A DNA stretch of 64,000 nt from assembly GCA_900768815.1 (NCBI GenBank), contig CAAGEE010000009.1, positions 1 to 64,000 on the forward strand, read 5' to 3'. Positions within the stretch are counted from its first letter, which is position 1. Each line of letters opens with the position of its first letter. The position numbers and the translations under genes are program-made. Positions 50,294 through 59,906 of this stretch are shown one piece after another. The notes under the pieces were generated by a model. It saw only the letters and a program-made list of their open reading frames with translations. It was not told where the DNA came from and did not search any database. The stretch comes from Bacilli bacterium (GTDB taxonomy: Bacteria; Bacillota_I; Bacilli_A; RF39; UBA660).

Positions 50294-52150
50294 TTATTTA
50301 ACAATAGTTAAACTAATTGTATTACAGGTAGAAAGCTTTTTACCATCATAACTACCAGCATTACATACTGTACCTGATACTGAATCTCCATTACTACAAC
50401 TATCAACGAAGTTAGCAACTACTGTAAACATTGGATAAGCCGCTTTAGTAGCACTTAATGTTTGAGCTCCTGTATTACCAGTAAGAATATAGAACTCTTT
50501 ATTTTCACAAGCTGGAGTAGAAGGTTTACTATTACCACCATTATTACTGTTACTTGGAGCCTTACCACTACTTATAGTAAGCGTAACAGTTGTACCAGCA
50601 GATACCTCAGAACCAGCACTAATGGATTGACTTATAACTTTGCCTTTCTCAACAGAACTACTATATTTATATACAAAGCTATAGTTAAGTCCCGCGTTCT
50701 TTAATTTATTAGCTGCATCATTTTTGCTAAATCCTTTAACATTAGGAACACTCATCTTTTTACCATCAGAAATAGTAACAATTATTGTATCCCCATTCTT
50801 AATAGTTTCTCCTTTTTTATAAGAGTATCTAATAACTTCACCAGCAGTAACGTCATCATTAAACTCATGTTGTTCTTCATACTTAATATTATATTTATCT
50901 GCCCATTCTCTAAACTCATTTAAGTTATTAAAACCAGGCATTGTTAATTTACCTTTAGAAAGAGTAACCGTAATAACTGTACCTTCTTCAACAGCATCTC
51001 CCTTACTATGACTAGCTTTAATAACATTATTTTCTTTAATAGCCTCATCATATAAATCCTTAAATTCAACTTTTAACTTATTCTTAATAATCCATTCAGT
51101 AATCTGATCAACACTCATCTTTTTAAAGTCTGGAACTATAATTTTAGGTCCCTTACTAATAACAATCTTAACAGTCGTAACATTATCTCCTGTTATAGTA
51201 GCCATTTTTCCCGCTTTAACACTTTGACTAATTACTTTATTTCTACTAATCTTATCAGAAAACTCATATTCAATCTCATACTTAATACCATGTTGTTTTA
51301 AATAAAATATAGCTTCAGTCTTACTCTTATTAGTTAAATCACGCATCTTAACTTCACTATATCCACGTTCTTCTCCGTAAGAAAAAGTAAATTTAATCTC
51401 ATCACTTCTTTTTACATTACCAGATTTACTTTGTTCAATCAAAGTATTCTCCTTAGCAGTAGACTGAACAAATTCAAAAACCACATTACTTAAATGATTC
51501 TCTTCAATATATTTTAATACATCTTCACTTTCCCAACCAACCATACTTGGAATAACGATTTCCTTATCTGGATTAGGACCTTCACTAATAGAAAGAACTA
51601 ACTTCTTAACATTTTTTAACTTAGTACCTGGTTTAACACTCTGATAAATTATATGATACTCAGAAACAACATCACTATATTCATAAACTTGTTCTAAAGT
51701 AATATCATTATCCGTAGTCCATTTAATAGCACTACTTAAACTTTTATCAACTAAGTTTTCCATTACTTTAAGAGTGGGTAAACTAATTATATTAAACATA
51801 ATTAAAATACCAAAAACTTGATAAATAAAAAGTACACTTAACGCTAAAATATTAGTGCCTTTCTTCTTACTAGAATTAGTAATACTAGAAGATATAAAGA
51901 ACACTGTAAATAAAAGTAAAAGTAGAGCAAATACTATGTCTTTTAAACTTTCACCTTTAAAAATAGTACCTCCAAAATATCCTAAACAACTAATCATTGT
52001 TAAAACAGACAATATATTAATTAAATAATTATTTTTTTTGTTACTAGGCTTCTCAATTTTCTTAACAAAGTCTACATCTTTTTCCTTACGTATTTCTTCT
52101 CTAGTATTAGCATTCTTTAAAGGAACATTCTTATTTTTACTTTTTGCCAA
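50294..52150 (-). CDS. PASTA-repeat membrane protein without kinase domain
   Basis: The 618-aa protein has a lysine-rich N terminus, three membrane helices (about residues 45-140) and about five PASTA-like repeats. Examples are IVIPSMVGWESEDVLKYIEEN, MRDLTNKSKTEAIFYLKQHG, VPDFKKMSVDQITEWIIKN and VPNVKGFSKNDAANKLKNAG. A Ser/Asn linker leads to a short C-terminal domain with four cysteines. PASTA domains bind muropeptides or penicillin-binding proteins; no catalytic domain is attached. TTG 52150 fits GAGGTGG at 52157-52163 best; GTG 52159 is an alternative. Confidence 0.75.
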   Translation of the reverse strand: MAKSKNKNVPLKNANTREEIRKEKDVDFVKKIEKPSNKKNNYLINILSVLTMISCLGYFGGTIFKGESLKDIVFALLLLLFTVFFISSSITNSSKKKGTNILALSVLFIYQVFGILIMFNIISLPTLKVMENLVDKSLSSAIKWTTDNDITLEQVYEYSDVVSEYHIIYQSVKPGTKLKNVKKLVLSISEGPNPDKEIVIPSMVGWESEDVLKYIEENHLSNVVFEFVQSTAKENTLIEQSKSGNVKRSDEIKFTFSYGEERGYSEVKMRDLTNKSKTEAIFYLKQHGIKYEIEYEFSDKISRNKVISQSVKAGKMATITGDNVTTVKIVISKGPKIIVPDFKKMSVDQITEWIIKNKLKVEFKDLYDEAIKENNVIKASHSKGDAVEEGTVITVTLSKGKLTMPGFNNLNEFREWADKYNIKYEEQHEFNDDVTAGEVIRYSYKKGETIKNGDTIIVTISDGKKMSVPNVKGFSKNDAANKLKNAGLNYSFVYKYSSSVEKGKVISQSISAGSEVSAGTTVTLTISSGKAPSNSNNGGNSKPSTPACENKEFYILTGNTGAQTLSATKAAYPMFTVVANFVDSCSNGDSVSGTVCNAGSYDGKKLSTCNTISLTIVK

Positions 52151-52250
52151 ATAAACCACCTCATCTTCTTATATAATTATATAATAAATATTGTAAAATA
52201 CAAACACTAACAAACCCCTAATATGTCAAAGAATGTCTATATATCAATAT

Positions 52251-52279
52251 TTGACTAACTAATTCATAAATGATATTAT
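52251..52279 (+). promoter_or_regulatory. Promoter of the polysaccharide locus
   Basis: TTGACT and TATTAT are separated by exactly 17 bp. Genes to the right run in the same direction to the end of the window, with at least one internal terminator. Confidence 0.7.
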
Positions 52280-52345
52280 GTAAATAGATGATTTTTAGTA
52301 CATCAATAAATACAAAAATTCACATACAATAAGAGGTATATTAGA

Positions 52346-53647
52346 ATGAGTAAAGCAGTTAAAAATAATCTAAGTAAAATAATAAGTATCTTTATTTTAA
52401 TTCAACCAGTATTAGATCTTATTACTGGTGTTTGTTTACATGAATTTAACTTAAATTTAACTCTAGGTATTATTATTAGAATGTTATTTTTATTCTTTAT
52501 AGTCTTAATAACTACTTTTGTATATAAGAAGAAAGTATCCATAATATATTACTTAGTATTTTTTATCTATAGTATTATTTATCTATTAGTACTTGGTAAA
52601 AGTAATTTATTTGGTGAAGTACAAGGACTTTTAAGAGTATTTTACTTTCCACTATTATTAATATCTTTATATGAATTAAAAGATGATATAAGAATAAGTA
52701 AATTAACTTTATTTACAACATTATCTATCTATTTAATTTGTATCTTTATCCCAATGATTTTACATATTGGTTTTAAAAGTTATGAGATAACTAAGTCAGG
52801 TACTCTAGGTTATTACAATTCTGCTAATGAAATATCTGGTATTATTTCTATTTTAACTCCTATAATATTCATTATATTTACAAATAAAACTACTGATAAA
52901 AAAAGTATTATTTTAAAAGTCCTTTATGCATTACTATACTTAGTAGTAATACTAACTATTGGTACCAAAACACCATTATTATCTTTATTAATAACAATCG
53001 CCATGACTTTTGTTTGGATTATTATCAAGTCCTTTAAAAATAAAAAGTATAAAACTATTTTTACCGCTTTTTTAGTAATAGTAATTGGTATAATCTCTCT
53101 TTTAGTAGCAATACCAAAAACTAACTTTTATAAAAATATCAAAGTTCACCTAGATTATTTAAAAATAAAAGACGTAACTGATATTATTGATGATGGTAAT
53201 TTAATTGATCATTTTATCTTTAGTCAACGAGTAACATTCTTTACTGATCGGAAATATACTTATGATAATGCTAATATAGCTAATAAGTTATTTGGCATAG
53301 GCTACTATGATAATGATAAACAAGCTAAACTAATTGAAATGGACTATTTAGATATTTATTTTAATCATGGTCTTATTGGTTTTATAATTTTTTTCTCATC
53401 CTATATATATGTTCTAGTTAAAACAACATTTAAAAAGAAGAAAATAACATTTGAGTTACTCATGTTAAATACCAGTATATTATTAGTTTTATTTTTATCA
53501 TTATTTACAGGCCATATTATAACAGCACCTTCTGTAAGTTTAATTGCAATATCCTTAATAATGGTTTTAATAAATTATGGAAAAAAAGAATATATATTAA
53601 ATTTATATAGTCTTAAAAATAAAAAAGGAGAGAAGTATAATGCCTGA
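52346..53647 (+). CDS. O-antigen ligase/Wzy-like polymerase
   Basis: The 433-aa polytopic membrane protein has about eleven helices and a large extracytoplasmic loop (about residues 250-330). The mid-segment GTLGYYNSANEISGIISIL and the GTKTPLLSLLI-type stretch are typical of Wzy/O-antigen ligase proteins that join polysaccharide repeat units or transfer them. The gene overlaps the following glycosyltransferase by eight bases. GAGGTATATTAG gives a modest ribosome site. Polymerase versus ligase cannot be told apart from sequence. Confidence 0.8.
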   Translation: MSKAVKNNLSKIISIFILIQPVLDLITGVCLHEFNLNLTLGIIIRMLFLFFIVLITTFVYKKKVSIIYYLVFFIYSIIYLLVLGKSNLFGEVQGLLRVFYFPLLLISLYELKDDIRISKLTLFTTLSIYLICIFIPMILHIGFKSYEITKSGTLGYYNSANEISGIISILTPIIFIIFTNKTTDKKSIILKVLYALLYLVVILTIGTKTPLLSLLITIAMTFVWIIIKSFKNKKYKTIFTAFLVIVIGIISLLVAIPKTNFYKNIKVHLDYLKIKDVTDIIDDGNLIDHFIFSQRVTFFTDRKYTYDNANIANKLFGIGYYDNDKQAKLIEMDYLDIYFNHGLIGFIIFFSSYIYVLVKTTFKKKKITFELLMLNTSILLVLFLSLFTGHIITAPSVSLIAISLIMVLINYGKKEYILNLYSLKNKKGEKYNA

Positions 53648-54581
53648 TATAAGTATAATTGTTCCTATTTATAATGCTGAAAAGTATTTAAATAAGTGTC
53701 TTGATTCTCTAATAAATCAAACAAAGAAAGAATTGGAGTTTGTCTTAATAAATGATGGCTCAACTGATAAAACTGATTCAATTATTAAAAATTATAATGA
53801 CAAGAGAATTAAGTATTTTAAGAATAAAAATCAAGGAATTGGTAAAACTAGAAATTTTGGTATTTCTAAATCATCTGGTAAATATATAATGTTTTTAGAT
53901 AGTGATGACTATTTAAAGAAAGAAGCTTGTGAAATTCTTTATAAAAAAGCTATTACTACTAATTCTGACTTAGTTATTTGTGATTTCTACAAAATATATG
54001 ATTCTGGTAAAGTAGAAGATATAAATTTACCATCGTTTAAAGAAACAACTTTAAAGAAAAGACCAACTCTTATTAATGAAGTTAATCTAGCTCCTTGGAA
54101 CAAAATATATAAAAGAGAATTAATTACTAAAAACAACTTAAAATTTGTAGAAAACTTAAAATATGAAGATGCACCATTTGTTATAGATGCTTTTGTAAAT
54201 GCAAAAAAAATAGCCAAGGTAGATGAAAAACTAAATTATTATGTAATACATGGAAATAGTGAAACAACTGTAAGAGATAAAAGATGTTTTGACATCTTAA
54301 AAATAATTGACCTAATAAGAAAAAATACCAAAGATAAAAAGTATCTTCAAGAAGAAGTAAATAAATTAACTGTAAGAATAATTACTAATTATACAATTCA
54401 ACAAAGAAATCAAAAAGAAAAAAAAGTAGGTATGGAATTTATAGACACAGCTTTTTCTTATTTAAAAAAAGAAGTCCCAGATTACAAAAAAAATAAATAT
54501 TTTAAAAATAGAAGCCTTATAAAAAGAACAATTGAAAAGAATAGATTATTAACAAAAATATATTGTAAAATATATAAATAA
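53640..54581 (+). CDS. Family 2 glycosyltransferase
   Basis: A GT-A fold enzyme (313 aa) with ISIIVPIYNAEKYLNKCLDSL, NDGSTDKTD and the DXD-like FLDSDDYL metal site, then the acceptor-side APWNKIYKRELI and YEDAPF segments. It adds one sugar of the polysaccharide unit at the cytoplasmic face. GGAGAG is the ribosome site, at the 3' end of the preceding gene. Confidence 0.87.
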   Translation: MPDISIIVPIYNAEKYLNKCLDSLINQTKKELEFVLINDGSTDKTDSIIKNYNDKRIKYFKNKNQGIGKTRNFGISKSSGKYIMFLDSDDYLKKEACEILYKKAITTNSDLVICDFYKIYDSGKVEDINLPSFKETTLKKRPTLINEVNLAPWNKIYKRELITKNNLKFVENLKYEDAPFVIDAFVNAKKIAKVDEKLNYYVIHGNSETTVRDKRCFDILKIIDLIRKNTKDKKYLQEEVNKLTVRIITNYTIQQRNQKEKKVGMEFIDTAFSYLKKEVPDYKKNKYFKNRSLIKRTIEKNRLLTKIYCKIYK

Positions 54582-54636
54582 AAATAATTTTTATATGTGG
54601 TGAATGGAAATTCAGAAGTGAAAAAGAATATAATAG

Positions 54637-54795
54637 TTTTTTTTAAGAAAGTATGACATATTAACAATGACAGGTACTATGATTGCTTTCTTAGGAATAG
54701 TTTGTGCCTTTAAAGCACATTTTACCATAGCAGCTTTTTGTCTTCTATTATGTGGTATATGTGATTCTTTTGATGGAACATCAGCAAGAAAATAA
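54637..54795 (+). pseudogene. CDP-alcohol phosphatidyltransferase (PssA-like) remnant
   Basis: A short open stretch encodes the N-terminal part of the CDP-alcohol phosphatidyltransferase fold: ILTMTGTMIAFLGIVCAF, then ICDSFDGTSARK, which is the D-x-x-D-G-x-x-A-R half of the active-site motif. A TAA follows at once, so the second half of the motif (G-x-x-x-D-x-x-x-D) is missing. There is no ribosome site. The remnant abuts the gtrA remnant, which suggests one deletion event took out the rest. Confidence 0.7.
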
Positions 54796-54801
54796 AAATA
54801 A

Positions 54802-55205
54802 AAGAAAATTCTTAAAAGTAAATTTGTTAAATATGTTATAATAGCATCTCTAACAACACTAATAAATGTTTTAGTGTACCTAGGAAGTTATCACATAATC
54901 ATTAAAAACATTATCATTAGTAACGTAATTGCTTATGCCTCATCCATCTCTTTATCATTTATTTTAAATAAAAAAGTAGTATATAAATGTAAGAGAAAAA
55001 AATATAAAAAGCAAATACCTTTATTTTTAGGAAGTAAAGTATTATCATTTTTTATTGATTCACTGGTATTATTGTGTCTAGTAAATATTTTAATTTAGCT
55101 TCAATATTGGAAAAGTTAATTGCTAATGCGTCAACCACGCTTTCAAATTATTTTATATGTGACAAAATTATCTTCAAAGAAGAAAAGACTATTTTATCAA
55201 ACTAA
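54802..55205 (+). pseudogene. gtrA-like flippase gene, decayed
   Basis: The frame KFVKYVIIASLTTLINVLVYLG, then AYASSISLSFILNKKVVYK, is the first half of the GtrA membrane family, which flips lipid-linked sugars. No start codon is present at its beginning and it ends prematurely at 55098. The missing C-terminal helix continues in another frame from about 55107 (LEKLIANASTTLSNYFICDKIIFK), so a one- or two-base shift also occurred. It would make no normal protein. The tail overlaps a terminator. Confidence 0.75.
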
Positions 55206-55220
55206 AAATAGTCTTTTAAT
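55183..55220 (+). terminator. Terminator at the end of the gtrA remnant
   Basis: AAAAGACTATTTT and AAAATAGTCTTTT form a 13-bp perfect stem with a nine-base loop and a T-rich end. Confidence 0.85.
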
Positions 55221-55244
55221 ATTAGTAAAATACTGTATGCTTGT

Positions 55245-55274
55245 TTGACTATTGTCTTTTTCTTATGCTATAAT
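55245..55274 (+). promoter_or_regulatory. Promoter of the Wzm/Wzt operon
   Basis: TTGACT and TATAAT are separated by 18 bp, with TGC directly before the -10. Confidence 0.7.
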
Positions 55275-55328
55275 TGAAAGTAGCTAGTAACATGAAAATA
55301 TCTTTACTAGTAAAGGAGTCTAGAAGAA

Positions 55329-56141
55329 ATGAATACATTAAAAAATATATGGGCCAATTTTAAAAAATATCAATTTCTAATGAGTCAACTTATTTCAAGA
55401 GATTTTAAAGTGAAATATAAACGCTCTGTCTTAGGAATTGTTTGGAGTTTACTATATCCAATACTAATGATGACAGTAATGGCTTTAGTATTCTCACAAA
55501 TGTTTAAATTCAAAGTAGAGGGTATAAATTATTTAGTATATTTAATGATTGGTATCGTTATGTTTAACTATTTTAGTGAAGCAACAAATACGGCAATGAC
55601 TTCCATAGTGTCTAATTTTTCGCTAATAAACAAAGTCTATATACCTAAGTATATTTTTCCAATTTCAAAATGTATATTTGTGGGAATTAATTTTGTTTTA
55701 ACATTGATACCCTTATTTTTACTAATAATAATTACACAGTTTGGTTTGGGACAGTATCCAGCAAGTATAAATTGGTATTATATCTTATTACCATACATTT
55801 TTGCATGCCTATTTTTATTCTCAGCTGGAATTGGTTTATTACTATCATGTATCTCTGTATTCTTAAGAGATATAATCTACATCTATGGAATAATCATAAC
55901 AATTTGGAACTACTTTACTCCTGTATTCTATAGTCTTGAAATATTACCAACTCACTTACAAACAATATTTAAATTTAATCCATTATATCAATTTATAAAT
56001 AGTGCCCGAGAAATAGTTCTATATGGCCATTGTCCAAGTATTGCGACACTAATAATCATTGGCTTAATCGGTATAGGTACTTTGTTGCTTGGCAGTGTTA
56101 TCTTTAAAAAGAATCAAGACAAATTTATATATTATATTTAA
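55329..56141 (+). CDS. ABC-2 polysaccharide exporter permease (Wzm/TagG-like)
   Basis: This membrane subunit (270 aa, six helices) exports undecaprenyl-linked polysaccharide or teichoic acid. The N-terminal amphipathic piece LISRDFKVKYKRSVLGIVWSLLYP is the hallmark of TagG/RfbA proteins. AAAGGAG precedes it. The ATPase gene follows after 17 bp. Confidence 0.9.
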   Translation: MNTLKNIWANFKKYQFLMSQLISRDFKVKYKRSVLGIVWSLLYPILMMTVMALVFSQMFKFKVEGINYLVYLMIGIVMFNYFSEATNTAMTSIVSNFSLINKVYIPKYIFPISKCIFVGINFVLTLIPLFLLIIITQFGLGQYPASINWYYILLPYIFACLFLFSAGIGLLLSCISVFLRDIIYIYGIIITIWNYFTPVFYSLEILPTHLQTIFKFNPLYQFINSAREIVLYGHCPSIATLIIIGLIGIGTLLLGSVIFKKNQDKFIYYI

Positions 56142-56158
56142 TGAAGGTGGGATAGATA

Positions 56159-56896
56159 ATGATAAAAGTAGAACATGTATCCATGAAGTTTAACCTTGGT
56201 ATCGAAAAAAATTATTCAATGAAAGAAGCTTTCATTGCTATGTTTGATAAGAGAAGAAGACAAAAGCCAACAGAGTTTTGGGCTTTAGATGATTTAACGT
56301 TCAATGTAAAAAAAGGTGAGGTTGTAGGCCTGATTGGTAGTAATGGTGCTGGTAAATCAACATTATTAAAAGTTGTATCTGGCGTAATGAAGCCAACTAA
56401 AGGAAAAATTGAAGTAAGCGGAGTAATCTCACCAATGATTGAATTAGGAGCTGGTTTCGATCTTGAGTTAACCGCAAGAGAAAATATATATTTAAATGGT
56501 GCCATTTTAGGATATTCAAAAGAATTCCTAGAGGAAAAGTTTGATGACATCGTAAAATTTTCTGAATTAGAAGATTTCCTAGATGTTCCTGTAAAAAACT
56601 TTTCTTCAGGAATGACAGCCAAACTGGCATTTTCAATTGCAACAGTAGTAAATCCTGAGGTTCTAATAGTTGATGAAATACTATCAGTAGGAGACATTAA
56701 GTTTCAAGAAAAAAGTAAAGGTAAAATGTTAGAAATGATAAAAGGTGGAACTACTGTATTATATGTATCACATTCTCTAGAATCAATAAAAGATTTATGT
56801 GATAGAGTTATCTGGATTGAACATGGAAAATTAATAAAAATGGGTAATGCTAAAGAAGTATGTGATGAATACTATAAAAAACAAATGGGTAAATAA
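56159..56896 (+). CDS. ABC-2 polysaccharide exporter ATPase (Wzt/TagH-like)
   Basis: The 245-aa ATPase has Walker A GSNGAGKSTLL, signature FSSGMTAKLAF, Walker B VLIVDEILSVGD and H-loop VSHSLESI. The N-terminal KMFNLG-like stretch and MKEAF are typical of polysaccharide exporters. It ends at the nucleotide-binding domain, without the C-terminal carbohydrate-binding domain of long Wzt proteins. The exported polymer is probably capped or finished elsewhere. Confidence 0.9.
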   Translation: MIKVEHVSMKFNLGIEKNYSMKEAFIAMFDKRRRQKPTEFWALDDLTFNVKKGEVVGLIGSNGAGKSTLLKVVSGVMKPTKGKIEVSGVISPMIELGAGFDLELTARENIYLNGAILGYSKEFLEEKFDDIVKFSELEDFLDVPVKNFSSGMTAKLAFSIATVVNPEVLIVDEILSVGDIKFQEKSKGKMLEMIKGGTTVLYVSHSLESIKDLCDRVIWIEHGKLIKMGNAKEVCDEYYKKQMGK

Positions 56897-56910
56897 AGGA
56901 GATAAGAAAT

Positions 56911-57921
56911 ATGAGTATATTTAAAGACAAGGTATTATTAATTACCGGTGGAACTGGATCATTTGGAAATGCAGTTTTAAAAAGATTTATTGACACAGAT
57001 ATTAAGGAAATAAGAATTTTCTCTAGAGATGAGAAAAAACAAGAAGATATGCGTATAGCCTATAAAAATGATAAGATAAAATTTTATATAGGTGATGTTA
57101 GAAATTATAGAAGCATTGAAGATGCTATGGATGGAGTTGACTATGTTTTTCACGCTGCAGCTTTAAAACAAGTTCCATCATGCGAATTTTTCCCAATTGA
57201 AGCAGTAGAAACAAATGTCTTAGGAGCTAATAACGTTATAGAAGCAGCTATCAATCACAACGTTAAAAAAGTAATTGTACTAAGTACTGATAAAGCAGCT
57301 TATCCAATTAATGCAATGGGAATGAGTAAAGCCTTAATGGAAAAGGTTGCAATTGCTAAAGGAAGAAATTTAGAAAAGGGTAAAACCGTAATTTGCCGTA
57401 CTAGATATGGTAACGTTATGGCAAGTAGAGGAAGTGTTATTCCATTATTCTGTCAACAAATTGCAGAAGGAAAGTCAATAACAGTAACAAATCCAGAAAT
57501 GACAAGATTCATGATGACTTTAGAGGATGCTGTTGATTTAGTAATCTATGCCTTCGAACATGGTGAACAAGGAGACTTATTTGTACAAAAAGCTCCAGCA
57601 GCAACTATTGAAGTATTGGCAGATGCTATTAAAGAGTTAAAACATAGTGATGTAAAAACAAACATAATCGGTACAAGACATGGTGAAAAGCTATATGAAG
57701 TATTAGTAACAAAAGAAGAAATGGTAAATGCTGAAGATTTAGGTGGATATTATAGAATACCAGCCGATAATAGAAATTTGAACTATCAAAAATATGAAAA
57801 TGTTGGAAATAAAGATTTAGAAACTATTAAAGAATATAATTCCCATAATACAAAAAGACTTGATGTTGAAGGAATGAAAGAATTACTATTAAAATTAGAT
57901 TTATTTAAAGAGGATAAATAA
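56911..57921 (+). CDS. UDP-GlcNAc 4,6-dehydratase (CapE/WbjB-like)
   Basis: This NAD-dependent SDR-fold enzyme removes water from UDP-GlcNAc to start 2,6-dideoxy-hexosamine synthesis. The nucleotide loop TGGTGSFG is at residues 12-19. The active-site segment is STDKAAYPINAMGMSK: a Met occupies the place of the usual Tyr of the YxxxK motif, as in CapE-type dehydratases, so it likely also inverts C5. At 336 aa it fits this family. It is the first of three contiguous genes that make an L-sugar nucleotide. Confidence 0.87.
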   Translation: MSIFKDKVLLITGGTGSFGNAVLKRFIDTDIKEIRIFSRDEKKQEDMRIAYKNDKIKFYIGDVRNYRSIEDAMDGVDYVFHAAALKQVPSCEFFPIEAVETNVLGANNVIEAAINHNVKKVIVLSTDKAAYPINAMGMSKALMEKVAIAKGRNLEKGKTVICRTRYGNVMASRGSVIPLFCQQIAEGKSITVTNPEMTRFMMTLEDAVDLVIYAFEHGEQGDLFVQKAPAATIEVLADAIKELKHSDVKTNIIGTRHGEKLYEVLVTKEEMVNAEDLGGYYRIPADNRNLNYQKYENVGNKDLETIKEYNSHNTKRLDVEGMKELLLKLDLFKEDK

Positions 57922-57922
57922 A

Positions 57923-58765
57923 ATGAAAAAAGTATTAGTAATAGGTTCTACTGGTATGTTAGGACACGTTGTAAAAAAATATCTAATTGATAAGAAATAT
58001 GATGTTTATGAAACAACAAGAAACCAAACTAATAAATATTATTTTGATGCTCTAGAGAATATTAAAAAAATAGAAGAGATTATAGATAGTATTAAACCAG
58101 ATTTTGTTGTAAACTGTATTGGCATTTTAAATAAAAAGGCCGAGGATTATCCAAGCCAAGCCATTTTAGTAAATAGTTATTTTCCACATTACTTAGATGA
58201 AATGTCTGAAAAGTATAATTATAAACTTATTCATATAAGTACAGATTGTGTATTTGATGGTCATGAAGGAAATTATAAAGAAGATAGTCCCAAAACAGCT
58301 ACTACTATATACGGTACTAGTAAAGCTTTAGGTGAAATAAACAACAATCGTTCCCTAACATTAAGAACCTCAATTATTGGACCAGATACTAATCCTAATG
58401 GAATAGGTTTATTCGAATGGTTTATGAAACAAAAAGATGAAGTACACGGTTTTAGAAAAGCCTTTTGGTCAGGAGTAACAACTATTGAACTAGCAAAGCA
58501 AATAGAGATAGCTATGAATTCTAATTTGACTGGTTTATATCATATTACAAATGGTCAAAAGATAAGTAAATATGACTTATTAACAATCATAAAAGATGTT
58601 TTTAATAAAGATATTAAAATAATTCCTGATGATAATTATGCTTGTGATAAAAGTCTAGTGGTAACAAGAGAAGACTATAAGTTTAATATACCAAGTTATC
58701 ATCAAATGATTGTAGAAATGAAAGAATGGATAGAGAACAATAAAGATATATACGGAGGATTTTAG
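57923..58765 (+). CDS. RmlD-like UDP-sugar reductase
   Basis: An NAD(P)-dependent reductase (280 aa) with GSTGMLGH nucleotide loop, VVNCIGI, HISTDCVFDG and the catalytic YGTSK (Tyr and Lys). Sequence and length resemble RmlD-type reductases rather than CapF, which has an extra cupin domain. It should reduce the 4-keto intermediate from the preceding dehydratase. It lies one base after that gene. Confidence 0.83.
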   Translation: MKKVLVIGSTGMLGHVVKKYLIDKKYDVYETTRNQTNKYYFDALENIKKIEEIIDSIKPDFVVNCIGILNKKAEDYPSQAILVNSYFPHYLDEMSEKYNYKLIHISTDCVFDGHEGNYKEDSPKTATTIYGTSKALGEINNNRSLTLRTSIIGPDTNPNGIGLFEWFMKQKDEVHGFRKAFWSGVTTIELAKQIEIAMNSNLTGLYHITNGQKISKYDLLTIIKDVFNKDIKIIPDDNYACDKSLVVTREDYKFNIPSYHQMIVEMKEWIENNKDIYGGF

Positions 58766-58766
58766 T

Positions 58767-59876
58767 ATGAGAGTAATGACAATAGTTGGCACTAGACCAG
58801 AAATAATCAAATTGGCCTGTGTTATTAAAGAATTAGATAAATACACAGATCATATTCTTGTTCATACTGGGCAAAATTACGATTATGAATTAAATCAAGT
58901 GTTCTTTGAAGATCTAGATTTAAGAGAGCCTGATGTTTATATGAATGCTGCTGGTGAAAATGCTGCTGAAACAATTGCAAATGTAATTGCTAAGTCAGAT
59001 AAATTATTTAAAGAATATAAGCCAGATGCTGTATTACTATATGGTGATACAAATTCATGCTTAGCAGTAATATCTGCTAAGAGAAATAAAATTCCTGTAT
59101 TCCATATGGAAGCTGGAAACAGATGCTTTGATGAAAGAGTACCAGAAGAACTAAATAGAAAAGTACTTGATCATTTAAGTGATATAAATATGACTTTAAC
59201 AGAGCATGCAAGAAGATACTTAATTGCTGAAGGTATTAGACCAGAAACTATTATAAAAACAGGTTCAAGTATGCAAGAAGTATTTGCTATGAATAAAGAC
59301 AAAATTGCTCAAAGTGACGTTTTGGAAAGACTAGGACTAAAAGAAAAAGAATACTTTGTTCTAAGTGCTCATAGAGAAGAAAATGTTGATAATGAAAAGA
59401 ATTTTATTAATTTATTAAACTCTATAAATAAAGTGGCTGAAGTATATAAAATACCAATAGTTTTTAGTGCTCATCCTAGAACAAGAAAAAAGATTGAAAC
59501 AATGAACTTCAAATTTAACGATTTAGTAAAATACATGAAACCATTAGGCTTTAACGACTACAATAAGCTACAACAAAATGCTTTTTGTGTAATTTCTGAC
59601 AGTGGAACTATAACTGAGGAATCTTCATTATTAGGATTCCCAGCTATCACAATACGTCAAGCTCATGAACGTCCTGAAGGAATGGACGAAGGAACTCTAA
59701 TAATGTCTGGAGTAGAAGAACAAGGAATTTTAGATGCAATAAAAGTCGTTACTGACCAAAATGTTAAGATGAATCCAGTAGCGGATTATCAGGCCCCACA
59801 TTTAGCAAGTAAAGTTGTGAGAATTATTTTAAGCTACACAGATTATATTAACAGAACAGTTTGGAAAAGATACTAA
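58767..59876 (+). CDS. UDP-N-acetylglucosamine 2-epimerase-type enzyme (CapG/WecB-like)
   Basis: The 369-aa non-hydrolysing epimerase has two Rossmann domains, opening with VMTIVGTRPEIIKLA and containing HTGQNYDYELNQVFFEDL, HMEAGNRC, SAHREENV and the DSGTITEE loop that holds the UDP part. GGAGG precedes it. In this set it would invert C2 and complete a UDP-2-acetamido-2,6-dideoxy-L-hexose. Confidence 0.88.
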   Translation: MRVMTIVGTRPEIIKLACVIKELDKYTDHILVHTGQNYDYELNQVFFEDLDLREPDVYMNAAGENAAETIANVIAKSDKLFKEYKPDAVLLYGDTNSCLAVISAKRNKIPVFHMEAGNRCFDERVPEELNRKVLDHLSDINMTLTEHARRYLIAEGIRPETIIKTGSSMQEVFAMNKDKIAQSDVLERLGLKEKEYFVLSAHREENVDNEKNFINLLNSINKVAEVYKIPIVFSAHPRTRKKIETMNFKFNDLVKYMKPLGFNDYNKLQQNAFCVISDSGTITEESSLLGFPAITIRQAHERPEGMDEGTLIMSGVEEQGILDAIKVVTDQNVKMNPVADYQAPHLASKVVRIILSYTDYINRTVWKRY

Positions 59877-59906
59877 ATAAACAATAAACTATAGGGTGGT
59901 GTTAGT

